Below, piece after piece: positions 1-7,136 of a DNA stretch of 30,086 nucleotides (the first letter of the stretch is position 1; every line of letters starts with the position of its first letter). A program made the translations under genes and the position numbers. The notes under the pieces are model-generated. The model was not told where the DNA came from, did no database searches, and saw only the letters and a list, made by a program, of their open reading frames with translations. The stretch comes from Paenibacillus sp. oral taxon 786 str. D14 (GTDB taxonomy: Bacteria; Bacillota; Bacilli; Paenibacillales; Paenibacillaceae): NCBI RefSeq assembly GCF_000159955.1, contig NZ_GG695972.1, positions 254,082 to 284,167 on the forward strand, in the 5' to 3' direction.

Positions 1-378
1 TTCGGCGCCGTGCTGCTCGTCGCCGCCCCGCTGGCGGGCGGCGTGCCGTTGTGGAGCCAAGCGCTGGGCGCGCTTGGCGGCGGCGGTCTGCTGCTGCTGA
101 TCGCCCTCCTCACCTCCGGGAAAGGGATGGGGATGGGCGACGTGAAGCTGCTGACCGTCTTTGGCTGGGTCGTCGGCTTTCCCGGCGTGCTCCTGGCCTT
201 GTTTCTGGCCAGCGCAGCCGGCGCGGCCGCCGGACTGCTGCAGCTGGCGTGGGGCCGCAGAAGACGCGGCCAGACGCTGGCGTTTGGTCCCTTTTTGGCA
301 ATCGGCACCCTGGTGGTTTACATGTATGGAAAGGAGATCATCCATTGGTATCTGCAAAACGTCATTCCTTTTTACTAA
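1..378 (+). CDS. pilD: Prepilin peptidase (type IV leader peptidase, A24 family), C-terminal part
   Basis: The window opens inside this gene; frame 1 is open from base 1 to the TAA at 376-378, so about 125 C-terminal residues are visible. The sequence is strongly hydrophobic with several membrane segments. It contains the GMGMGD stretch near base 127, which matches the GxGD aspartyl motif of A24 prepilin peptidases; the Asp is one of two catalytic aspartates, and the other would lie upstream of the window. The family cleaves the leader of type IV pilins and competence pseudopilins and often N-methylates the new end. The next gene, pilM, begins inside its 3' end, consistent with one operon. 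In Bacillus the equivalent gene is comC. The function is confident; pilD versus comC is only nomenclature. Confidence 0.88.
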   Translation, partial: FGAVLLVAAPLAGGVPLWSQALGALGGGGLLLLIALLTSGKGMGMGDVKLLTVFGWVVGFPGVLLALFLASAAGAAAGLLQLAWGRRRRGQTLAFGPFLAIGTLVVYMYGKEIIHWYLQNVIPFY

Positions 379-1304
379 ACCGGCGGTCGGCCCACATTGG
401 GATTACGATCGATGAGGATGGAATCCGTTTCGTCAAATTTGACGCCAAACGTGGCATCGTAGAACGGGCCGGCTTGCTGCCGGTGGATGCCGAACTGAAC
501 GAGGACGGGGTTCCCGACGTGTCCGGCTTCACCGAGATGGTGAAGCGCTGGGCGAACCGCCGGGGACTAGCCGGGAAGAAAGTTCGTCTAGCGGCGCCCA
601 CCTCCCAATCGTTTATCCGCTTGCTCCAGGTCCCGAAGGTGAGCAAAAGGCAGCAACGCCGCGTGACCGAACTGGAGATCGAAGGCAGCATTCGCCTGCC
701 GTTTGAGGATCCGGTGATTGACTACCATTGGATCGAGGAGCGCGAGGAGGGGGAGGCGCTGCTCACGTTTGTGGCCGCCGTGCCGCGTCCGATCATTCAA
801 GAGATGGTGTCTTCACTGGAACAAGCTGGACTTCGTCTGGAAGCGGTCGATTTGGCGGCCATTGCGCTGTCGCGCATCCTTCGGCAGCAGCGCCTGCTAG
901 GGGAATCCGGCAATGTGATGGCGATTAATTTCAAAGCCAAAGAAGCGGAGGTCTATACCTACCACCAGGGGTTGCCTGATTTCGTGCGCACGTTTCCCTT
1001 GGAGCCGATGTCCGGGGACAAGCTGAATACGTGGCGGTATGGGGAGATCGTCTCCTCGGTGACCCGGATCATGAATTTCTATGAGTATACGCTGCATGAA
1101 GGGCATGAACGCGTGCAAGGCATCGTGATTGCCGGCGCCGCGCCGGACAAGCCGGAGATCGTGCGCCAGCTGTCGGCGGCTTTTGATCAGGTGAGCGTGT
1201 CCGAAGTGGACTTGTCCCCGTATTTTGCTGGACAGGAAATCGCCGACCAAGGCAGCTATGCGATTGCCCTTGGCCTCGCCATGAAGGGAGCGGAAGGCCG
1301 ATGA
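345..1304 (+). CDS. pilM: Type IV pilus assembly protein PilM (actin-like ATPase)
   Basis: PilM is a cytoplasmic actin/FtsA-fold protein that binds the cytoplasmic tail of PilN and links the inner-membrane pilus platform to the assembly ATPase. The protein opens with an actin-type first strand (GITIDEDGIRFVKFD) and continues with PilM-like segments such as QVPKVSKRQQRRVTELEIEG and LPFEDPVIDYHW. The frame has no ATG near this position. TTG at 345 is preceded by AAGGAG at 331-336 with an 8-base gap, so I chose it; the product is 319 residues, normal for the family. The gene overlaps the peptidase gene by 34 bases and pilN by 4 (ATGA), which indicates translational coupling. The PilM identity is firm; the start rests on the ribosome binding site alone. 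Confidence 0.85.
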   Translation: MVSAKRHSFLLNRRSAHIGITIDEDGIRFVKFDAKRGIVERAGLLPVDAELNEDGVPDVSGFTEMVKRWANRRGLAGKKVRLAAPTSQSFIRLLQVPKVSKRQQRRVTELEIEGSIRLPFEDPVIDYHWIEEREEGEALLTFVAAVPRPIIQEMVSSLEQAGLRLEAVDLAAIALSRILRQQRLLGESGNVMAINFKAKEAEVYTYHQGLPDFVRTFPLEPMSGDKLNTWRYGEIVSSVTRIMNFYEYTLHEGHERVQGIVIAGAAPDKPEIVRQLSAAFDQVSVSEVDLSPYFAGQEIADQGSYAIALGLAMKGAEGR

Positions 1305-1846
1305 TCGATATCAATTTGCTCCCTCCCAAGCCGCGTCCGGCTTCCTCTGGAGTCCTTCTCCCGCTCTTGTTGCTGCTCGCCGGGCTTGGGCTTTGCGCTT
1401 ACTTTGGGTATGCCTTTTGGGGCGTTCACGAGACGGCTGCTGAATTAACTACGAGAATCGCCGAAACGGAACGGCAGCAGGCGGAGCTGCAAAGCGAACT
1501 GCAAAGCTTGGGGACTGCGGGAATCGGAGCGGCGGGCATCGAGTTGATCGAGAAGCTAAGCGGACAGCGGCCGGATGTGAAGGCGCTCATCACCAGCCTG
1601 GAAGCCCCGCTTCCCGCTGGGGGCACGTTGGAAACGGTACGCTTTCACGAGACCGTACTCACTTGGACGTGCCGATTCGCCAGCTTAAGTGAAGCTAGTG
1701 CCTATTCCACCGCGCTGCGTAAACAGCCGGAACTAAGCGGCGAGCTGATTCAATCGGTGAAAGAGCTGCCGGGGCGGGGGTATATCGGCACATTTGAGCT
1801 GAAGCCGGGAACGGGAACGGCGGAACAGGCAGGTGACGGCGAATGA
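1301..1846 (+). CDS. pilN: Type IV pilus assembly protein PilN-like (bitopic membrane protein)
   Basis: This 181-residue protein begins MIDINLLPPKPRP, the conserved INLLP peptide by which PilN docks on PilM. One membrane segment follows (about residues 19-41, rich in Leu), then a coiled coil (about 45-75, ETERQQAELQSELQSL), and then a small ferredoxin-like extracytoplasmic domain. It overlaps pilM and the next gene by the ATGA motif at each end, so the three are translated as a coupled unit. It forms the inner-membrane alignment platform with PilO. The INLLP motif, topology and position support the assignment. Confidence 0.85.
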   Translation: MIDINLLPPKPRPASSGVLLPLLLLLAGLGLCAYFGYAFWGVHETAAELTTRIAETERQQAELQSELQSLGTAGIGAAGIELIEKLSGQRPDVKALITSLEAPLPAGGTLETVRFHETVLTWTCRFASLSEASAYSTALRKQPELSGELIQSVKELPGRGYIGTFELKPGTGTAEQAGDGE

Positions 1847-2547
1847 ATACGGAACATCGCTCCGGATCGGCCGGAGCCCGCTGGATGCTGGTTGCTGCGC
1901 TGGTGCTGCTAGCGGCGGGATCGTTTTATTTCTTCGGATACCGGCCGGAGATGGAGAAATCGGCGAACCTGGCGTCCGACCACGAAGCCAAACAATTATT
2001 TCTGCAAAAAACACAGGCGATTGTTGAGGCCAAACGGGCAGATGCAGCAGCATCGGACGCTTTGGCCGATACGGCCAAGCGGGAGGCAGCGGTACCGGAG
2101 GAGCCCGACCGGGAAGGGATTTTGCTAGACCTGGAACGAGCGGCCAAGTCCTCCGGCGTACAGATTCGGGAGGTTGTCTTCGAAGGGCCGGAAAGCGGCG
2201 GGTCCTTTGCGGTTTCCGCTGATGCCGCGGCCGTAGATAATTCCTTGTCTCTGGACGGAAGTGTGTCCATTTTGAACAGTCTGCCCGCAGGTTCATCGTC
2301 GACAGACGGCGTTCCTTCTGCATTGGGGGCTTCCGGATTGTTAAATGAAGCGGAGCTCAGTACGGCGGGGTTCACCGTGATGTCGCTGCAGCTTCAGCTC
2401 CGGGGGAGCTTGGCGGAAGTCAAAAACTTCGCCGTGGCTCTGCAGAAAGCCGACCGGCTCTATATCGTCGACTCCTTTGAATATGGAAGAGAAGAAGAGG
2501 TGGAGAGCAAAACGGCGGCGTTCCGGCTGTTGGCATTGTACCGGTAA
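1843..2547 (+). CDS. pilO: PilO-like type IV pilus assembly protein
   Basis: This 234-residue protein has a short cytoplasmic N-terminus, one membrane helix (about residues 13-31), a charged Ala/Glu/Lys-rich coiled-coil segment (about 35-90) and a C-terminal globular domain, the architecture of PilO/GspM-type platform proteins that pair with PilN. Its start overlaps the stop of pilN by four bases, and it is the last gene before a terminator. Sequence conservation in this family is low, so the call depends mainly on topology and on the conserved order pilM-pilN-pilO. A Ser/Ala-rich insert near residues 120-165 looks like a flexible linker. Confidence 0.75.
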   Translation: MNTEHRSGSAGARWMLVAALVLLAAGSFYFFGYRPEMEKSANLASDHEAKQLFLQKTQAIVEAKRADAAASDALADTAKREAAVPEEPDREGILLDLERAAKSSGVQIREVVFEGPESGGSFAVSADAAAVDNSLSLDGSVSILNSLPAGSSSTDGVPSALGASGLLNEAELSTAGFTVMSLQLQLRGSLAEVKNFAVALQKADRLYIVDSFEYGREEEVESKTAAFRLLALYR

Positions 2548-2579
2548 CTCAGGAAATCAGAGCTCTTTACGTTTGAATT

Positions 2580-2613
2580 AAGCATTCCGGCGGTGTGCTG
2601 GGGTGCTTTTTTT
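2580..2613 (+). terminator. Rho-independent terminator after the pilus operon
   Basis: AAGCATTCC (2580-2588) pairs with GGGGTGCTT (2600-2608) through nine base pairs, two of them G-U, closing an 11-base loop. A run of T ends at 2613. It sits 32 bases after the pilO stop. Confidence 0.7.
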
Positions 2614-2631
2614 CTATTTCCAGCGATTCCT

Positions 2632-2659
2632 TGATACTTTTTGGTATGTTTCCCGTATA
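2632..2659 (+). promoter_or_regulatory. SigmaW-like (ECF) promoter for the nfeD-SPFH operon
   Basis: TGATAC at 2632-2637 and CGTATA at 2654-2659 are separated by 16 bases. The Bacillus sigmaW consensus is TGAAAC, 16 bases, CGTA, so there is one mismatch in the -35 and none in the CGTA core. In B. subtilis both NfeD/SPFH operons (yuaFGI and yqeZ-floA) belong to the sigmaW regulon, which matches the genes that follow. A perfect TATAAT also occurs at 2666-2671, but no -35 element lies at a good distance from it. Confidence 0.6.
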
Positions 2660-2695
2660 AATAACTATAATGCTGAAAGGTGGTGCAACAGGGGG

Positions 2696-3130
2696 ATGGA
2701 AATGTGGGCGATTTGGCTCATCGTCGCCGGAATCTTATTGGTACTTGAGATGATGACGATGACTTTTTACCTGCTATGGCTCTGCATCGGTTCGCTGGTT
2801 GCGGTAGTTGTAGCTTTGGTGGCCCCCGAAGCTTACTTCTGGCAGGTCGCTTTGGGCTGTCTGGTCGCCGTAGTCCTGACGGTGTTTACGAAGCCGCTTT
2901 CCAGAAAATTTCGCACAGCAAAAGGGTTTAAGGATATCGGTACCGAACTGGTAGGGAAGCAAGGCGTCGTTGTGGAATCGATTGAACCCGGTCAATACGG
3001 CATCGTGAAGGTTGGGGGAGATTCGTGGAGCGCGAAGGCCTCCGTCCCGATCGGCAGGGATGAGAAGGTTCGGGTGCTGGCGCGAAGCAGTACAATTATC
3101 GAAGTAGAAAGATGGGAGGAAATTACTTAA
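2696..3130 (+). CDS. nfeD: NfeD family membrane protein (short form)
   Basis: This is a 144-residue protein with membrane helices across about residues 3-25 and 35-65. A C-terminal OB-fold domain (about 85-140) starts near the conserved GTELVGKQGVVV and ends with a VRVLA strand. Short NfeD proteins pair with SPFH/stomatin proteins; the OB domain is thought to bind the partner and organise membrane microdomains. The SPFH gene follows directly, with the stop and start sharing one base (TAATG). The frame stays open further upstream, but the first good start is ATG 2696; ATG 2702 is six bases behind an AGGGGG and is an equally reasonable choice. A sigmaW-like promoter lies about 40 bases upstream. 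Confidence 0.85.
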   Translation: MEMWAIWLIVAGILLVLEMMTMTFYLLWLCIGSLVAVVVALVAPEAYFWQVALGCLVAVVLTVFTKPLSRKFRTAKGFKDIGTELVGKQGVVVESIEPGQYGIVKVGGDSWSAKASVPIGRDEKVRVLARSSTIIEVERWEEIT

Positions 3131-4068
3131 TGCAATGGGCAATTATTGCGGTCATTGTTGTCGTTGTTGTCGTATTTGTCTCACTGACAGTCAAAATCGT
3201 ACCGCAGCAACGAGTGGGTGTCGTTGAACGGCTCGGTAAATTTAACCGTTTGCTGACGCCGGGTCTGAACGTCCTGATCCCGATCATCGACCAGGTGCGG
3301 ACGTATCACGATTTGCGGATTCAACAGACGAATGTGCCGCCGCAAACCGTCATCACCAAAGATAACGTACAGGTGCAGATCGACACGATTATTTTCTATC
3401 AGGTTGTAAATCCGGAACAAGCAACGTACGGCATTTCTGATTTTGTGTACGGGGTACGGAACATTACAACAGCTACGCTGCGTCAGATCATCGGTAAAAT
3501 GGAGCTGGACGAAACGTTATCCGGTCGGGAGAAGATTTCGACCGATATCCGGACGGCGCTTGATGAAGCGACCGAGAAGTGGGGCGTGCGGATCGAACGG
3601 GTAGAAGTCCTCGACATCCGGCCGCCGGTCGATATCCAAGAAGCGATGGACAAACAAATGAAGGCCGAGCGGAACAAACGGGCCATCGTGCTTGAGGCCG
3701 AAGCCGCCAAGCAGGATATGATCCTGCGTGCGGAAGGTGACAAGCAAAGTAAGATCCTGAAAGCGGAAGGCGACAAGGAAGCGCGTATTCGCGAAGCCGA
3801 AGGCTTCCGCCAAGCCCAGGAGCTGGAGGCGCTGGGTCAAGCAAAAGCGATCGAGTCGATTGCCGCCGCCGAAAAGACGCGGATCGAAATGCTGCGCGAT
3901 GCGGCTTTAACCGAATCCGTCTTGGCGTACCAATCCTTCGAAGCGTTGAAGGAAGTGGCCAAGGGACCAGCCAACAAGGTGTTTCTCCCGTCGAATGCGA
4001 TCGAAACGCTGGGAAGTCTCGGCGCGATTGGCGAAGTGTTCAAAGCCGGCAAGGACGGCAAATCATAA
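3130..4068 (+). CDS. SPFH/Band 7 (stomatin/QmcA-like) membrane protein
   Basis: The 312-residue protein has one N-terminal membrane helix (about residues 2-22, Val/Ile-rich), then an SPFH domain beginning VKIVPQQRVGVVERLGKF and running to about residue 190. Next is a charged coiled coil with repeated AEGDK units (about 185-250), and a short tail rich in Gly and Ala. This layout is typical of bacterial stomatin/QmcA proteins, which oligomerise on the membrane and form microdomains. ATG 3130 is chosen because GGGAGGA at 3114-3120 lies nine bases before it; ATG 3112 is part of that ribosome binding site region. It is the second gene of the nfeD operon and is followed by a strong terminator. Confidence 0.9.
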   Translation: MQWAIIAVIVVVVVVFVSLTVKIVPQQRVGVVERLGKFNRLLTPGLNVLIPIIDQVRTYHDLRIQQTNVPPQTVITKDNVQVQIDTIIFYQVVNPEQATYGISDFVYGVRNITTATLRQIIGKMELDETLSGREKISTDIRTALDEATEKWGVRIERVEVLDIRPPVDIQEAMDKQMKAERNKRAIVLEAEAAKQDMILRAEGDKQSKILKAEGDKEARIREAEGFRQAQELEALGQAKAIESIAAAEKTRIEMLRDAALTESVLAYQSFEALKEVAKGPANKVFLPSNAIETLGSLGAIGEVFKAGKDGKS

Positions 4069-4083
4069 GCTTTCAAATGAAGA

Positions 4084-4119
4084 AGCCCGGCAAGAGATTG
4101 TTCTTGCCGGGCTCTTTTT
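4084..4119 (+). terminator. Rho-independent terminator after the SPFH gene
   Basis: AGCCCGGCAAGA (4084-4095) pairs perfectly with TCTTGCCGGGCT (4102-4113) around a six-base loop, followed by CTTTTT. It may also slow transcripts coming from the convergent pspA gene, although the T tract in that direction is poor. Confidence 0.9.
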
Positions 4120-4172
4120 CATGCTTAACTCGATCGGCGCTCTCTCGGGCGGTTCCTCTATATATGAACGGC

Positions 4173-4847
4173 TCAGGAATGCCGGTTCGACAATTGCGCC
4201 TTCAGACGTTCCAGCTCTTCGTTGACGGCGGCGGACTGGGTTGTGCCTGCATCCGCGACACCGGCCGTTCTCCCGTAGCTGGCGGAGACTTCTTGCTGAG
4301 CTTCCCAGCTCAGGATCTTCTCCTCCATGCGCTCGAAGCCCCGCGCGGCTGCGCCGCTTTCGATGCCGCGGCTGAAGTTCGGCCGTTCGGTCTCGGCTTT
4401 GACTTGTACCTTGCGGGCACGGGCTGCCAGCTCGTTACGTTTCTCCTTCAAGCGGGCAAACTCCGCTTTGCCTTCCGCGATGCGAATCTCCAGCTCAGCG
4501 ACGCGGTCACGGGCCTCCTGCGCTTCTTTGGCGTACAGCTGCGCTTGCTCCTCGTAACGGATTTTCTCCGCAGCCGCATGGCGCGCCGTCACTTCATCGC
4601 CTTGCTCCAGAGCGGTCAAAGCCCGAATTTCACTTTGCTTGGCCAGATGCGCGATATCTGCGCTTTTTCGCTCCTGAACGGTCGCGGTCATTTGCTGCTC
4701 CTTCAACAATTTCTCAGCGGCGGCGATGTCGTCCTCCAGGTTGCGTAAGTATTGGCCGGTCATCAGGACCGGATCCTCCAGTTTGTTTAACACTTCATGA
4801 ATGGAAGCCTTGGCCAGATTGGCGATACGATCAAATACGCTGCTCAT
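4173..4847 (-). CDS. pspA: PspA/IM30 family protein
   Basis: This 224-residue, almost wholly alpha-helical protein begins MSSVFDRIANLAKASIHEVLNKLEDP, the amphipathic N-terminal helix and following motif of the PspA/IM30/Vipp1 family. A long, Glu/Lys/Ala-rich coiled coil occupies about residues 30-180. PspA proteins form ESCRT-III-like assemblies that protect a damaged cytoplasmic membrane. AAAGGAGA lies just upstream of the ATG. The gene converges on the SPFH operon, and a degenerate PspC reading frame precedes it by 46 bases on the same strand. In Bacillus, pspA homologues are induced by cell-envelope stress (sigmaW or LiaRS); I find no sigmaW-like site directly upstream here. Confidence 0.9.
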   Translation of the reverse strand: MSSVFDRIANLAKASIHEVLNKLEDPVLMTGQYLRNLEDDIAAAEKLLKEQQMTATVQERKSADIAHLAKQSEIRALTALEQGDEVTARHAAAEKIRYEEQAQLYAKEAQEARDRVAELEIRIAEGKAEFARLKEKRNELAARARKVQVKAETERPNFSRGIESGAAARGFERMEEKILSWEAQQEVSASYGRTAGVADAGTTQSAAVNEELERLKAQLSNRHS

Positions 4848-4893
4848 TGGAATCTCTCCTTTAGGGTTAATAGAGTTTGGGAACTTTCACAGA

Positions 4894-5094
4894 TCAAAAC
4901 GGGGAAAACGGATCATCGTAGCTGTAGCTGCCGATCGGTTCCTTGGGAACGATGAGGCTTGCGATCAGGTACAGGGCTACGACGGTGCCAAAGCTGAAGA
5001 ATACCGCCACGACGGCGATCAGCCGCACGACCGTGGAGTCAACCCCAAGCCATTGGGCGAGCCCGCCGCACTGAGTCTCGATTGAACGAATGTG
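4894..5094 (-). pseudogene. pspC: Remnant of a PspC-domain gene with a broken 5' end
   Basis: On the minus strand an open stretch of 66 codons ends at TGA (4894-4896). It encodes a clear PspC domain: CGGLAQWLGVDSTVVRL, then a membrane segment, then LYLIASLIVPKEP and an acidic aromatic tail. Upstream the reading frame hits TAA (5095-5097), and no ATG, GTG or TTG lies between that stop and the domain. An ATG four codons before the TAA is in frame. The usual PspC N-terminus (a YRS..D...GV stretch leading into CGG) is shortened: only RSIETQ precedes CGG. I read this as a 5'-damaged gene; a sequencing error or an unusual start codon are alternatives. It lies immediately upstream of pspA, the normal partner. 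Confidence 0.65.
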
Positions 5095-5271
5095 TTATCC
5101 GTTGTTCATGTCTTCATTCTACCGGGAATGGCGGCAGGGCATAACGGGCTGGGGACGGTTTGTGAACTGGACCTTGGTCGGGCCGGTTCCTCGTCTGGAA
5201 GTCGGGGCAGGGGCTTGGGCGCGGGAGGGATTCTGGCAAGTGAAATGAAAAAAAGCTTGACGTCACGCCTA

Positions 5272-5285
5272 TGTAAGCGCTTATT
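5272..5285 (+). promoter_or_regulatory. cre-like catabolite-responsive element
   Basis: TGTAAGCGCTTATT matches the cre consensus TGWAANCGNTNWCA at all but the last two positions, and its core TGTAAGCGCTTA is nearly palindromic. It overlaps the first bases of the -35 of the candidate promoter for the sensor kinase, where CcpA binding would block transcription. This fits a sugar-use locus. Confidence 0.55.
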
Positions 5286-5312
5286 GCGGGAAGTGGACGT
5301 TTTCGTTATAGT
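5284..5312 (+). promoter_or_regulatory. Candidate sigmaA promoter of the sensor kinase operon
   Basis: TTGCGG (5284-5289) and TATAGT (5307-5312) are 17 bases apart, 24 bases before the ATG at 5337. A ribosome binding site GGGAGG (5324-5329) lies between the promoter and the start. The rest of the interval 5100-5270 shows no recognisable gene. Confidence 0.45.
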
Positions 5313-5336
5313 GTTGTGCATAAGGGAGGGGCGCCG

Positions 5337-7136
5337 ATGTTTTTTTCGCTACGCAATCGGCTGATTGCCGTATTTGTCGTCTTATTGGTCATTTCCTTCT
5401 GCGTCATGTTCCTGATCAGCTATAACAAGTCCAGCGCGATCTTGCGCTCTGACAGCGAAACGGCGGCATTGGAAAAAATGACGGCCTACACCGCACTCAT
5501 CAACTCCACGATTGGCCAAATCTACGATTTCTCCTCAGTGATCTATAACAGTGACATCACGAACGACTGGAGCGAATTCGTCTCCGATCCCACGCAGTCC
5601 GAAGGGCAGAAGATGCTGAAAAATATCCAGCTCAGCAAATTTTTGACGCGGACGGTGAACAACTATTCCATCATCGCCACCGCCTCGATTTATCGCAAAG
5701 ACGGGCTGTATGTCGGTTTGGACAACCGGATCTTGCAGGCCCCGTCGTTTTTGGAGACGGACTGGTATCGAAATTTTTACGAGTCTGAGCAGCATTGGGC
5801 CCCGGCGGCGGTGGATCCGTTTGAACCGGTGCGTTTGAAGGAGCATGAGGTCATTAGCTTCCTGATCCCGATCGGGACGTTCAGCGTTTCCCAAGCTACC
5901 GCCATCATGAAGGTGAACGTTCGCGCTGAATACTTCAAGGACCCGCTCAGCCAGGTGCATCTCGGAACCCATGGTACGATTTTTTTGCTTAGCGGCGAAG
6001 GTGAACCGCTGTTAGGCCAGCCGTTGTCAGATTTCAGCGAACCGGTCCTGAACAAGCTGGGGGAGATCCGGGAGCGGGGGCCGCGGGAAGGCGTATTTTA
6101 TGCCAAACCTCAGGGCGAGGACATGATCTACGTCTATAAAAAACTGCAATTTAACGATTGGATGCTCGTTGGGGCGGTCTCGGAAAATGAACTGCTGGCC
6201 AACCTGATCAATCTGAAATCAGGGATTTTGGTGGCGACCGGGACACTGTTGGTGTTCGCTGTCCTTGCGGCCGTCTGGATTTCCTACAGCATTACCAAAC
6301 CGCTGGGCGGCTTGGTGGCAGCGATGCGGCTTGTCCAGCGCGGGGAGTTCGCCCAGGCGGAGCAGCGTATTCCTGAGCGGCAGCAGGTGAACCATGAGGT
6401 CGGGTTCGTGACGGCCACGTTCCGTAACATGATTGTACGGCTGCGCGCCCATTTGAAAAGCGAGTTTGAATTGAAGCTGCGCCGGCAACAGGCGGAATAT
6501 CGGGCGCTGCTGATGCAGATTAATCCGCATTTTTTGTTTAACACGTTGGAGTTACTCAGCAGTCTGGTGATCCAGAGGCGAACGGATGATGCAGTTGACG
6601 TTATCGAATCGCTAGGCAAAATGCTGCGCTTCTCGCTGAATGCCAAAAGCGATCTGATCCCGTTGCGTGACGAAGTGACGTATACCGAATCTTTCGCTGC
6701 GATTCTGCACCATCGGTTTGCGGAACAGCTGGATTTGACGCTGGAGAACGCGGTGCCGGACCGTCCGGTGTATATCGTGAAGTTTATTTTGCAGCCGCTT
6801 GTGGAAAATGCCGTGAAATACAGTCAGGTCAAAAACGACGTTGCCGTTGTGCGCATCCGGATTTGGGAGGAGGATCAACGGCTGCTCTTGCAGGTGGCCG
6901 ACAACGGAGTTGGCATGGAGCCGGACTTGGTGCGGCAGCTGAACGAGGAGTACCAGCATTCCCAACTGGAGCAGGTATTAAGCACCGGCGGGAGACAGAT
7001 CGGCTTGCGGAATATTTTGGCCCGGTGTGCGCTTTATTATGGAGCTGGCTTTGCGTTTTCGATTCAATCGGCGCCCAGGGAAGGGACGACGATCACACTG
7101 AGTTTGCCGATAGGGGAGGGAAATGCGGATGTATAA
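5337..7136 (+). CDS. YesM-type sensor histidine kinase
   Basis: This 599-residue membrane kinase has a first membrane helix at about residues 9-28, an extracytoplasmic sensor region (about 30-285, probably Cache-like) and a second helix (about 295-315). A HAMP segment (about 316-370) follows, then a His_kinase domain with the phosphoacceptor His398 in QINPHFLFNTLE. The ATP-binding domain shows the N box (PLVENAVKYS), the G1 box (DNGVGM) and a GLRN motif. It is of the YesM/LytS type that pairs with AraC-family response regulators and controls carbohydrate uptake genes. ATG 5337 is chosen over the in-frame GTG 5316 because GGGAGG lies seven bases upstream. Its 3' end overlaps the regulator gene by eight bases. 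The ligand is unknown but is probably the sugar handled by the transporter downstream. Confidence 0.92.
   Translation: MFFSLRNRLIAVFVVLLVISFCVMFLISYNKSSAILRSDSETAALEKMTAYTALINSTIGQIYDFSSVIYNSDITNDWSEFVSDPTQSEGQKMLKNIQLSKFLTRTVNNYSIIATASIYRKDGLYVGLDNRILQAPSFLETDWYRNFYESEQHWAPAAVDPFEPVRLKEHEVISFLIPIGTFSVSQATAIMKVNVRAEYFKDPLSQVHLGTHGTIFLLSGEGEPLLGQPLSDFSEPVLNKLGEIRERGPREGVFYAKPQGEDMIYVYKKLQFNDWMLVGAVSENELLANLINLKSGILVATGTLLVFAVLAAVWISYSITKPLGGLVAAMRLVQRGEFAQAEQRIPERQQVNHEVGFVTATFRNMIVRLRAHLKSEFELKLRRQQAEYRALLMQINPHFLFNTLELLSSLVIQRRTDDAVDVIESLGKMLRFSLNAKSDLIPLRDEVTYTESFAAILHHRFAEQLDLTLENAVPDRPVYIVKFILQPLVENAVKYSQVKNDVAVVRIRIWEEDQRLLLQVADNGVGMEPDLVRQLNEEYQHSQLEQVLSTGGRQIGLRNILARCALYYGAGFAFSIQSAPREGTTITLSLPIGEGNADV

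Noticed and set aside
2656..2671. SigmaA promoter using TATAAT at 2666 for nfeD
   Set aside because: No -35-like hexamer lies 16-18 bases upstream, and the sigmaW-like pair fits the gene family better.
5092..5364. Plus-strand open frame between pspC and the sensor kinase
   Set aside because: It has no ribosome binding site, covers the kinase promoter and start, and its composition is unlike a protein family.
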